22,375 nucleotides of DNA. Source: Deltaproteobacteria bacterium. Lineage in GTDB: Bacteria; Desulfobacterota; Syntrophia; Syntrophales; UBA5619. The notes beneath the pieces were generated by a model. It did not search any database. It was not told the origin of the DNA and saw only the letters and a list, made by a program, of their open reading frames with translations. The DNA is taken from the NCBI GenBank assembly GCA_026388345.1, contig JAPLJY010000323.1, forward strand, positions 1 through 22,375, given 5' to 3'. A program made the position numbers and the translations under genes. Each line of letters opens with the position of its first letter. The first letter of the stretch is position 1. This document shows positions 6,615 through 13,956 of this stretch, one piece after another.

Positions 6615-7759
6615 TCACACGCTCACGCAGGCCTGCGCAGCGGAGGTCCAGTAGGGGGACATGCCGCGCAGCCTCTCGATGATGGGGGGCAGCTTCTCGA
6701 TCACAAAATCGATCTCTTCCCGCGTATTGTAGACGCTCAGGCTGAATCGGATGGAGCCGTGGGCCATGGTGAAGGGGACGCCCATCGCACGCAGCACGTG
6801 CGAAGGTTGCAGGGAGCCGGAGGTGCAGGCCGAGCCGGAGGAGGCGCAAATGCCGTGTTCGTTCATGAGCAGAAGGATCCCCTCGCCCTCGACAAACTCG
6901 AAGCTGATGTTTGTCGTGTTGGGCAGGCGCTGCTCTATGTCCCCGTTGACCCGGCTTTGCGGGATGCGGGCCAGAATGGCCGCCTCCAGCCGGTCGCGCA
7001 GCCGCTTCACCGTTGTGTTTTCCGCATTTAGGCGGCCGGCCGCCAGTTCGCAGGCCTTTCCCAGCCCGACGATGCTCGGGGTGTTCTCCGTGCCGCCCCG
7101 GCGCCCCTTCTCCTGATGCCCCCCGATCAGAAACGGGGAAAACCGTGTTCCCTTACGGATGTAGAGTACGCCGATCCCCTTGGGGGCATGGAGTTTGTGA
7201 CCGGAAAAGGAGAGCATGCGGTCGACTGCACGGCATCGGTATGGAAGGGGATGCCCCGTTCATGGGCCAGCTCCGCTGCCTTCTCTACCGGGAAGATGAC
7301 ACCCGTTTCGTTGTTGGCCCACATGAGGCTGACCACCGCCGTATCGGGCGTCAGGCTGCCGATGAACTGCTCCATGTCCAGGATGCCGTTCTTATCCACG
7401 GGCAGTTCCGTGATCCGGTAGCCCTGGCCGGCGAGATTGGCGCAGAGGGACTTGACGGCGGGGTGCTCCACCCGGCTGGTTACGATGTGGCGTTTTTCCG
7501 GATACGTTGCCAGGGCGGAGCGGATGGCGGCATTGTCGCTCTCCGTGCCGCAGCTTGTGAAGACGATCTCGTCAGGCGTTGCGCCGATCAGCGCTGCGAC
7601 CTGCTCGCGGGCCTCACGGATCTTCCTGGCGACCTGGCCGCCGAAGGAGTGCATGCTGGAGGGGTTTCCGTAAAGCTCATGGAAATAGGGGAGCATCGCC
7701 TCCAGCACCTCGGGGGCCACCTGGGTCGTGGCATTGTTGTCCAGATAGACGGTCTTCAT
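6615..7759 (-). pseudogene. nifS: NifS-type cysteine desulfurase, broken by a frameshifting deletion
   Basis: Cysteine desulfurases take sulfur from cysteine with a PLP-lysine and hand it to NifU. Two frames together give a near-complete NifS. The first (from ATG 7759) covers YLDNNATTQVAPEV, CGTESDNAAI, VEHPAVKS, WANNETGVIFP and FHTDAVQ, then turns to unrelated sequence and stops at 7127. The second frame begins ...VDRMLSFSGHKLHAPKGIG (near 7225) and contains the PLP lysine, RRGGTENTPSIVGLG and the active-site cysteine loop ASSGSACTSG, ending at 6615. Where the family has about 13 residues between 'HTDAVQ' and 'VDMLSFSGHK' they are missing, so about 40 bases seem lost around 7224-7228, out of frame. 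As written, the product lacks the PLP lysine and active cysteine. The start codon overlaps the nifU stop (ATGA). It may be a true pseudogene or an assembly error. Confidence 0.85.
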
Positions 7760-8580
7760 GGGGCAACCTCCTCGATGTTCAGGTCGGGTGAAACCAGATC
7801 CCGGAGTTTCACCTCGACGAAGTGCTTCAGCGTGATGTCGGACGTCTTGCAGGAGGCGCAGGCGCCCCGCGTGGCGACGATAACCCGGTTGCCGATGACA
7901 TCGATCAGTTCGATATCGCCGCCGTCATGCTTCAGGGAGGGTCTGATCTCCCGTTCGAGGGCTTCCTCGATCATCTTGATCTTCTGGATGTTGGTCATCT
8001 TCGGCGCCGCCGCCGGTTTGGTCTCGGCCCGCACCTTCTCGATGATCTGCCGGATGGCATCGTGGCAGTTGCCGCAGCCGCCGCCCGCCTTGGTGTAATT
8101 CGTCACCTCCTCGACCGTAGTGAGGTTGTTTTCCCGGACGGCCCGCTCGATCTCCCGATCGGTCACGCCGAAACACTCGCAGATGATCTGCGCCCCCGGC
8201 TCCTTGGCCGGCGCCCCCTGGTAATTCTCGATCGCCTTTTCGAGGGCCTCCTTCCCCATGACGCTGCAGTGCATCTTCTCCTGGGGCAGGCCGCCGAGGA
8301 AGGCGGCGATGTCCTGGTTGGAGACCTTGGCGGCCTCCTCCAGCGTCATTCCCTTGATCATCTCGGTAAGCGCCGAAGAGGAGGCAATGGCGCTGGCGCA
8401 GCCGAAGGTCTTGAATTTCGCCTCCTTGATCCGTTTGTTCTCATCGAGTTTAAAGGACAGCTTGAGGGCATCCCCGCAGGCTATGGAACCGACCTCGGCG
8501 ATGCCGTCCGGATGATCCACTTCCCCGACATTCCGGGGGTTGAGAAAATGCTCCCTGACCTTGTCCGTGTATTCCCACAT
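7756..8580 (-). CDS. nifU: NifU, modular Fe-S cluster scaffold
   Basis: 274 residues, full length for the three-part NifU. The IscU-like N-domain (1 to about 125) has the scaffold cysteines C35, C61 and C105. The central BFD-like [2Fe-2S] domain has C134-x-C136 and C169-x2-C172. The C-terminal Nfu domain has C241-x2-C244 in RGACASCKTSD. All expected ligands are present, so it should assemble Fe-S clusters in the cytoplasm. Two ATGs are adjacent; AAGGAG ends 6 bases before 8580 but 3 before 8583, and family members start MWEYT, so 8580 is preferred. The stop overlaps the nifS ATG, so the two are translationally coupled. No nif structural gene is in view and the promoter is sigma70-like, which suggests general Fe-S assembly rather than a nitrogen-fixation locus. 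Confidence 0.95.
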   Translation of the reverse strand: MWEYTDKVREHFLNPRNVGEVDHPDGIAEVGSIACGDALKLSFKLDENKRIKEAKFKTFGCASAIASSSALTEMIKGMTLEEAAKVSNQDIAAFLGGLPQEKMHCSVMGKEALEKAIENYQGAPAKEPGAQIICECFGVTDREIERAVRENNLTTVEEVTNYTKAGGGCGNCHDAIRQIIEKVRAETKPAAAPKMTNIQKIKMIEEALEREIRPSLKHDGGDIELIDVIGNRVIVATRGACASCKTSDITLKHFVEVKLRDLVSPDLNIEEVAP

Positions 8581-8623
8581 CATGCGCTCCTTAAAGTTTG
8601 ATGAACTCGTAAAAAGTTATCTT

Positions 8624-8652
8624 ATTGTAAGTCCGCCTGACCGGATTGTCAA
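8624..8652 (-). promoter_or_regulatory. sigma70-type promoter of nifU
   Basis: On the minus strand, TTGACA (8652-8647), a 17-base spacer and TACAAT (8629-8624): a consensus -35 and a one-mismatch -10. The start would fall about 35 bases before the nifU ATG. No sigma54 -24/-12 site was seen in this gap. Confidence 0.75.
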
Positions 8653-8677
8653 CGGATCATGCGGAGTTCAAAATTTA

Positions 8678-8706
8678 TTGACAGATGCCTTTTGTTTTGC
8701 TATAAG
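8678..8706 (+). promoter_or_regulatory. sigma70-type promoter of the aldose epimerase gene
   Basis: TTGACA (8678-8683), a 17-base spacer and TATAAG (8701-8706). It points away from the nifU promoter; the two -35 boxes are 25 bases apart. The predicted start (about 8713) lies inside the palindrome at 8711-8733. Confidence 0.75.
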
Positions 8707-8710
8707 GATC

Positions 8711-8733
8711 AACGTTTCACGATGCGAAACGTT
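8711..8733 (+). promoter_or_regulatory. Palindrome over the expected transcription start (candidate operator)
   Basis: AACGTTTCAC-GAT-GCGAAACGTT: 10-base arms with 9 of 10 pairs matching, and the outer 8 bases perfect. It begins 4 bases after the -10 box, a place where a bound repressor blocks transcription. The TTTC...GAAA form is like operators of several HTH families (for example IclR-like), but no such regulator is encoded beside it. It could also form a 5' hairpin in the mRNA. Confidence 0.5.
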
Positions 8734-8793
8734 CCTGCGTGAGGCGGGTTCTTATCACTTTCCGGTGCACAACTTAACAAAAAGGAGGGGATC

Positions 8794-9939
8794 ATGATCA
8801 AGAGGGTATGCATGGCTCTGGCGCTGGTGCTGGGGGTGGCGGGCTTTGAGCTCGGCTTCGCTCAGCAGGGCGGGTACATCGAACCTACCAGCGGCAATTA
8901 CAAAAAGGTTGTGGACGGCAAACAGGTCGATCTCTACACGATCAAAAACAGCAAAGGGATGGTGGTGAAGATCACCAACTATGGGGCGAAGATCGAACAG
9001 ATCATGGTTCCCGACAAGAAGAAAAAATTTGCCGATGTCGTCCAGGGATATGAGAGCATCGACAAGGCGCTGGGCGGTCAGGGCTCCATGGGCGCGTTCG
9101 TGGGGCGCTATGCAAACCGCATCGGAGGCGCCAAGTTCACACTGGACGGACAGGAGTATCAGCTTGCGAAGAACAACGGCGAAAACAGCCTGCATGGCGG
9201 TCAGAAGGGATCGCGGTTCTGCGTCTACGACGCGCACCAGATCAATGAGTCCAGCGTCGAGATGTTCTATACCTACAAGGACGGCGAAGAGAACTATCCC
9301 GGAACGTTGGCGACCCGCGTGTATTACGAAGTGACCGAGGACAATGCACTCGTCGTGGACTATCAGGCGTATGCGGTGGATAAGAACACGGTTGCGAATT
9401 TCACCACCCACTCCTTCTTCAACCTCTCGGGAAATCTCGGCAGCGAAATCCTCGACCATGTCATCTATGTCAATGCCAGCCGTTTCCTCCCGATCGACAA
9501 GAGCCTCATTCCGACGGGAAAGCTCGAATTCCTCCACAACACGCCGATGGATTTCCAGAAGCCGACCGCCTTCGGCGCACGCATCAAGACCGATTACGAC
9601 CAGCTCAAGTTCGCCGGCGGTTATGACCATCACTGGGTGCTCGACAAGCATTCGCCCAATGAGTTCTCGCTCGCGGCTACGGCGTGGGAACCCAAGTCCG
9701 GCCGCTTCATGACGGTCTATACGACCGAGCCGGGCCTGCAGGTCCATACCGGAAACAACCTGGAGGGGAAGGTCCCCCGCGATCAGGGAAAAGGGTCCAC
9801 GTTCATCTTCCGCTCGGGCTTCAACATGGAACCTTCCCGTTTTCCCGATTCTCCCAACAAACCGGCCTTCCCCACGACCGTAATCAAGGCCGGCGAGTGG
9901 TTTTCCGGAAAAACGATGTACAAGTTCTCCGTCAAGTAA
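8794..9939 (+). CDS. Secreted aldose 1-epimerase (mutarotase)
   Basis: 381 residues. It interconverts alpha and beta anomers of aldoses such as galactose or glucose. An N-terminal signal peptide (about 1-23, ...GFELGFAQQG) makes it periplasmic or secreted. GalM features follow: GRYANRIG (104-111), NGENSLHGG (128-136), the acid/base H206 in TTHSFFNLSG, GYDHHWVLD (276-284), the catalytic-type E312 in YTTEPGLQVHTGNN and a standard C-terminus (EPSRFPDSPNKPAFP...). AAGGAGG lies 5-6 bases before the ATG. The gene stands alone, between its own promoter and a strong terminator, with no sugar transporter or hydrolase next to it. Family and export are clear; the natural sugar is not known. Confidence 0.92.
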   Translation: MIKRVCMALALVLGVAGFELGFAQQGGYIEPTSGNYKKVVDGKQVDLYTIKNSKGMVVKITNYGAKIEQIMVPDKKKKFADVVQGYESIDKALGGQGSMGAFVGRYANRIGGAKFTLDGQEYQLAKNNGENSLHGGQKGSRFCVYDAHQINESSVEMFYTYKDGEENYPGTLATRVYYEVTEDNALVVDYQAYAVDKNTVANFTTHSFFNLSGNLGSEILDHVIYVNASRFLPIDKSLIPTGKLEFLHNTPMDFQKPTAFGARIKTDYDQLKFAGGYDHHWVLDKHSPNEFSLAATAWEPKSGRFMTVYTTEPGLQVHTGNNLEGKVPRDQGKGSTFIFRSGFNMEPSRFPDSPNKPAFPTTVIKAGEWFSGKTMYKFSVK

Positions 9940-9960
9940 GAATGGTACGATGGATGTGTT

Positions 9961-10004
9961 GAAGAGAAAGCGCCCTGTTCGAAAGAACAGGGCGCTTTCT
10001 CTTT
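9961..10004 (+). terminator. Strong rho-independent terminator after the epimerase gene
   Basis: A perfect 18-bp stem, AGAAAGCGCCCTGTTC being its core, pairs 9963-9980 with 9985-10002 around a GAAA tetraloop, and can extend two more pairs. It ends in CTTT. The same structure could work for minus-strand transcripts coming from the zinc-ribbon gene (stop 10078). Confidence 0.85.
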
Positions 10005-10077
10005 GATCAGGGGGGCTGTGGGCGGCCGTCCCCGATTACCTTTGATCAGCCTTTTAGGGCGATTCACGGCTGCGATT

Positions 10078-10410
10078 CTAAAAGCGGATCCAGACGCGAA
10101 TGATCAGGGACAGAAACAGAAGCGCGACGGCCGTCAGGAACAGCAGGTGCCGCTTCCGGAAGGAGCGGGCGCCGGCGACGACCCGACCGCAGCCGCTGCA
10201 GATGGTCCAGCGGGAGGGGATCGGTCCGCCGCAGGCGGGGCAGAGAATGGCATCTACGGCGGCGGGATTGCGCGCCGCAAGATTCTGCCGCAGGGCCGCG
10301 TGGACATCGTAACTGCCGTCACAGTCCGGGTTCGGGCATTTTCCCCGGAGCGGCATGTCGTCGGTCCAGATGAAATCTTTCGTACAGTCGGAACAACGGA
10401 TCTTCAGCAT
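10078..10410 (-). CDS. Zinc-ribbon protein with a C-terminal membrane anchor
   Basis: 110 residues. Two Cys4 clusters are seen: C6-x2-C9 with C25-x4-C30, and C57-x2-C60 with C71-x2-C74 (CPACGGPIPSRWTICSGCG), both typical zinc ribbons. A single hydrophobic segment (about 88-106, LLFLTAVALLFLSLIIRVW) ends the protein, so the ribbons most likely face the cytoplasm on a tail anchor. The start is ATG 10410, where the first ribbon begins (MLKIRCSDC), with GGAG about 9 bases before; the longer open frame to 10497 is not needed. Function unknown; such proteins are often adaptors. It lies 187 bases downstream of the TRAP permease on the same strand and may be independent of it. Confidence 0.72.
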   Translation of the reverse strand: MLKIRCSDCTKDFIWTDDMPLRGKCPNPDCDGSYDVHAALRQNLAARNPAAVDAILCPACGGPIPSRWTICSGCGRVVAGARSFRKRHLLFLTAVALLFLSLIIRVWIRF

Positions 10411-10516
10411 GCGTCGTCTCCGGCCCGGACGGCTTAAGGAAAAGCCGCCGATCTTGAATCTTCCCACTCCAGGGCGGGGAGTTTCTTTGCGGATCAACCC
10501 ATGTCCGCTCCGCCGT

Positions 10517-10579
10517 TCAGGCCTGATGACACCAAGACGCCGGCAGGTCCTTGACCGTGACCAACCCCGGGGCCGCTTT
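10517..10579 (-). pseudogene. Remnant of a second DAPDH-like dehydrogenase (C-terminal about 20 codons)
   Basis: Read on the minus strand, 10579-10517 gives KAAPGLVTVKDLPASWCHQA and a TGA. The intact dehydrogenase at 15115-16116 ends AAAPGLATVKDLPAPYCRQ. At the DNA level 35 of 39 bases match between 10538-10576 and 15133-15171. No start or upstream part of a gene is present: the TRAP permease stop is only 19 bases away. So this is the leftover end of a homologous gene, not a working one. Confidence 0.8.
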
Positions 10580-10597
10580 CTTGTTTTCCCTCGCCCG

Positions 10598-13366
10598 TCA
10601 CGCCCCTGTCGGTGCCGTCTTCGCTGCTGCTTTCAGCCGCTTTGTTCTCATCTTCTGGATGAAGAAGATCCCGGCGAAGAGGAGGATCCCGACCAGGTCC
10701 GACATCTCCCCCGGGATGATCAGACACAGGCCGGCGATCCCCGTCCCGATCCGCTCCAGAATCGTCGATTTGGCCGCCAGGTAGCCGATGAACGTGGCCC
10801 CCAGCGACGTCACGCCGGTGAACAGCGTGATAACCAGCAGTGCAAAGCCCATGATGTCGAAGCTCGCCGTAGGATCGAGGAGCCTGGGCATCAGCAGCAC
10901 GAGCGGCGAATAGATGAAGGCGAAGGGGACGAACACCTTGGCCATCGACAAATTGAAGGCGGTGAACCCCGTCTTGAAGGGGTCGGCCCCCGAGATGCCC
11001 GCGGCGGCGAAGGCCGCCAGGGCGACCGGGGGCGTCACGTCCGCCAGGACCGCGTAGAAGAAGACGAACATGTGCGAAAGCAGAGGATGGACGTGCCACT
11101 GCATCAGCGCCGGCGCGGCGATCATCACCGCAATGATGTACTGTGCCGTCGTGGGGATCCCCATTCCCAGGATGAAACAGGCGATCGCGGTGAAGACCAG
11201 CGTGAAAAACAATGTGTAGTCGCTGGTGGTCAGCATCTGGAAGTGGATGAAGTTCTGGACGGACATCAGGCCGTAGGCGACCCCGTGGGCGAGCCCCAGG
11301 ACCGCCGCGGCGAATTTCAGCCCGAGACCCGTCAGCGTTGTAGCCCCGACGATGAATCCCACGCAGGCGCAGGCGACCCCGATGGAGAGGGCGTTCTTCG
11401 TCCCCCACTCCAGCGTGTCCAGGATGTCCTTGAACCGCATCTTGCTCTCCTTGTAGAAGGCGCCGATGATGATGACTGAGAGGTTCGCCCAGAACGCGGC
11501 CAGGAAGGGATCCGTCCGAAGGGCGAGCAGGACTGTCATCATGCCGCTTGTCGCGACGCCGAGAAGCCAGGAGGCCCGGTCCGATCGGCGGTAGGCCCAG
11601 TAGAACCCGAAGAGCGCCACAGCCCCCCAGAGGCCCAGTGATATCGGAGAGTCGTACAGGGGGTTCATATACAAAAGGACGCCGGGCGTCGACAGGATGA
11701 TCGTCATCAACTGGGCGGTTGTCCGCTTGTGGATCTGGCCGATCGAGACGGCGAAGATGATCCCCCAGAAGGCCGCCAGAAAGGGGCTGCTCCCGGAGAG
11801 CAGGATCCATATGATGATGATCAGCGGTCCGACCAGGAGCCCCTTTTCCTTGAAGATCGTCTTGAATTTCGGGAGGGTCTCCCTGGGGAGGCCGGTCAGG
11901 CCGTTTTTCATCGCCTCGAAGTGGACCATGCAGCCCACGGCGTAGAAGTGCAGAAACGACGGCAGGACCGCGCATAGGGCGATCTTCACGTAGGGGATGC
12001 CGAGGAACTCCGCCATGATGAAGGCGGCGGCCCCCATCACCGGGGGCATGAGCTGCCCGCCGGTCGAGGCGGCCGCCTCCACGGCTCCGGCGAACTGAGC
12101 CCGGTAGCCGACCTTCTTCATCAGCGGGATGGTGAAGGAGCCGATCGTCACGGCGTTGGCGACGGAGCTGCCGCTGATCGACCCGAAGAAGCCGCTGCTG
12201 ATGACGGCGACCTTTGCGGGACCGCCGGCCGACCAGCCGGCGATCGCCATGGCGATGTCCATGAAGAAGGCCCCCAGCCCCGTCTTGGAGATGAAGATCC
12301 CGAACAGGACGAAGTGGAAGACGAAGGTGGCCACGACCCCCAGCGGGATGCCGTAGATCCCCTCCGTGCCGAGGTACATGTGCTCGATGATCCGCTCGAT
12401 GGAGTAACCCCGGTGGGCGAAGAGCGAGAGTCCCGGGATCTCCAGGAAGTAGGGGCCGAGGTAGGCGTTGATCAGGACCAGGTAGCAGATGATCGGCAGC
12501 GGGGGGCCGAGGCTGCGGCGCGTTCCCTCCAGGATGAGCGCGAACGAGAAGGCGCCGAGGAGCAGGTCGGCTTGGGAGGGGGACCCGGCGCGGGCCCCGA
12601 TGGCGTTGAATTCGATGAAGAGATAGATCGACATGAAGGCCGCAACCACCGCGAAGAACATGTCGAAATAGGGGATGTTGTCGTGATCGTAGCGGAACGT
12701 CCCTTCCGTGAAGAGCTTGTAGAGGGACTGGACCCACAGCAGGACAAAGAGCCCCAGGAGGCTTAAGAATACGCAGAACAGAAAGATGCTCCAGAAGACG
12801 AGCTCCACGTTCGGGCTGATGAAGGCCTCGCGGTAGTTGATGCCGCTCAGGAACCAATAGCCGCCTGCGGCCAGCCCGAGGATCATCAGGGTGAAGACGC
12901 CCGCGTCGACGGTGTGCCAGATGCGGCCCTTGAGGAGTTCCCGCCGCTTGAAATAGAGGATGAACTGAAACGAGCCGGTGGACAGAAGCGCCGTGGAGCC
13001 GATGGCGAGAGCGAGCACCTCCCTGAGCGGCGCGGCCACGAGGGAGGCCCCGATCAGCGCGTAGATGATATCGTACACAAGCGTTTTTGGGCCTTCGTTC
13101 TTGTGCTTGCCCGCATAGTAGATGAAGACCAGGGGGAGGACGAAGGAGAGGTGGAAGGCCCTGTGGCGCCATTCCTGCAGGACGCCGAATCCCGCCGTGT
13201 AGATGTGGAACAGGGACAGGACCAGCGTCATGACAAAAGCCAGCTTCAGCGTGATGCCGGTCAACTGGCGGAATCTCAGCTCGGGGTCGTACTGGGCGAT
13301 CTTTTCCAACAAGCCCGGGTCGTTGTCGTTCGGAATGGCATCGCCTTTCAAAGCGCCTTCCTCCAT
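10598..13366 (-). CDS. TAXI-type TRAP transporter fused permease (4TM/12TM)
   Basis: 922 residues, long for this family (often about 600-700). TRAP permeases import organic acids with a solute-binding protein and an ion gradient. The N-terminal part (about 40-250) holds extra membrane segments and the small-subunit region. The large-subunit region then shows LLLGAFSFALILEGTRRSLG (268-287), IYGIPLGVVATFVFHFVLFG (337-356), ISGSSVANAVTIGSFTIPLMKK (397-418), GQLMPPVMGAAAF (437-449), a second-half LGMGIPTTAQYI and the typical ADVTPPVALAAFAAAGIS. An insert of about 92 residues lies between two PFLAAFW repeats (528-534 and 620-626), which looks like an internal duplication. AAGGAGG lies 7 bases before the ATG. 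It is the last intact gene of the dehydrogenase-TAXI-DUF1850-permease cluster. Substrate unknown. Confidence 0.92.
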   Translation of the reverse strand: MEEGALKGDAIPNDNDPGLLEKIAQYDPELRFRQLTGITLKLAFVMTLVLSLFHIYTAGFGVLQEWRHRAFHLSFVLPLVFIYYAGKHKNEGPKTLVYDIIYALIGASLVAAPLREVLALAIGSTALLSTGSFQFILYFKRRELLKGRIWHTVDAGVFTLMILGLAAGGYWFLSGINYREAFISPNVELVFWSIFLFCVFLSLLGLFVLLWVQSLYKLFTEGTFRYDHDNIPYFDMFFAVVAAFMSIYLFIEFNAIGARAGSPSQADLLLGAFSFALILEGTRRSLGPPLPIICYLVLINAYLGPYFLEIPGLSLFAHRGYSIERIIEHMYLGTEGIYGIPLGVVATFVFHFVLFGIFISKTGLGAFFMDIAMAIAGWSAGGPAKVAVISSGFFGSISGSSVANAVTIGSFTIPLMKKVGYRAQFAGAVEAAASTGGQLMPPVMGAAAFIMAEFLGIPYVKIALCAVLPSFLHFYAVGCMVHFEAMKNGLTGLPRETLPKFKTIFKEKGLLVGPLIIIIWILLSGSSPFLAAFWGIIFAVSIGQIHKRTTAQLMTIILSTPGVLLYMNPLYDSPISLGLWGAVALFGFYWAYRRSDRASWLLGVATSGMMTVLLALRTDPFLAAFWANLSVIIIGAFYKESKMRFKDILDTLEWGTKNALSIGVACACVGFIVGATTLTGLGLKFAAAVLGLAHGVAYGLMSVQNFIHFQMLTTSDYTLFFTLVFTAIACFILGMGIPTTAQYIIAVMIAAPALMQWHVHPLLSHMFVFFYAVLADVTPPVALAAFAAAGISGADPFKTGFTAFNLSMAKVFVPFAFIYSPLVLLMPRLLDPTASFDIMGFALLVITLFTGVTSLGATFIGYLAAKSTILERIGTGIAGLCLIIPGEMSDLVGILLFAGIFFIQKMRTKRLKAAAKTAPTGA

Positions 13367-13386
13367 AACGTGCCTCCTTGATGCGG

Positions 13387-13896
13387 TTACAGGAACAGGG
13401 TTTTTGCCTTTAAAAAGAGATAATGGGCCGCGGTGATCTCCGTGATACCCACCCGCAGGAGCGTATCGCCCGCGAGCGAGGGCAGTTGCAGCTCCTTTTC
13501 GTTTCCGAAGAGGAGCACGTTGTCATACTTTCGGTCCACCCACAAATCGATCGACGTAAAGACGATGTGCCGGTTGCTGATGCGGAATTGCGTCCCCTCA
13601 TTGGCGAAGGTTTCGCCCGGCCTACAGTAGTAGGGAAGACCGGTATTCGAAGAGGCGAACGTCGTTTCCCTGAGCACCATGCGGTACGCCCGGTCGATCG
13701 TAAAATGGTCCCGGACGGGGCAGTGTTCGACCGAGTGGATGAAGCCGATGGTCAGGCGGTCGTCCGGTTGGACGAGGCGCACAAGCACCGTTTCATTTTT
13801 CCGGAGGGCGTCGATCCTGAGAACATGCAGGGGGATGAATCCACACCCGAGGATGATAATGACCAACCCGGCGATAAAGATTTTCCCGGCTTTCAT
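13387..13896 (-). CDS. DUF1850 protein of the TAXI-TRAP cluster
   Basis: 169 residues. One N-terminal hydrophobic segment (about 6-24, IFIAGLVIIILGCGFIPL) is followed by a soluble beta-rich domain with IGFIHSVEHCPVRDHFTID and RISNRHIVFTSIDLWVD, the pattern of the DUF1850 family. DUF1850 genes commonly sit between TAXI binding-protein and permease genes, as here; their role is not established. The domain would be outside the membrane. ILGC could be read as a lipobox, but this is uncertain. Start choice is weak: ATG 13896 begins the hydrophobic segment but has no clear ribosome site, while ATG 13947, 9 bases after the TAXI stop, adds 17 charged residues. Confidence 0.78.
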   Translation of the reverse strand: MKAGKIFIAGLVIIILGCGFIPLHVLRIDALRKNETVLVRLVQPDDRLTIGFIHSVEHCPVRDHFTIDRAYRMVLRETTFASSNTGLPYYCRPGETFANEGTQFRISNRHIVFTSIDLWVDRKYDNVLLFGNEKELQLPSLAGDTLLRVGITEITAAHYLFLKAKTLFL

Positions 13897-13956
13897 GAAG
13901 GCCGGGCGCCGCTCTTCACGACGCCCAGCCGCCTCCGATAAACGCATGGGGATGCG

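Noticed and set aside
7013..8601. Long plus-strand frames over nifS and nifU
   Set aside because: Both lie opposite conserved Fe-S genes and show no recognisable domain.
8584..8793. Sigma54 (-24/-12) promoter or NifA site for nifU
   Set aside because: No TGGCAC-N5-TTGCT-type element was seen, while a well-spaced sigma70 promoter is present.
8755..9747. 330-codon minus-strand frame over the aldose epimerase
   Set aside because: The plus-strand frame has a signal peptide and all catalytic motifs; the reverse is a shadow.
10494..13172. 892-codon second minus-strand frame and a 374-codon plus-strand frame inside the TRAP permease
   Set aside because: The true permease frame has clear membrane segments and TRAP motifs; these frames are Arg/Gly/Pro-rich shadows. 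The last part of the 892-codon frame overlaps the dehydrogenase relic but in the wrong frame.
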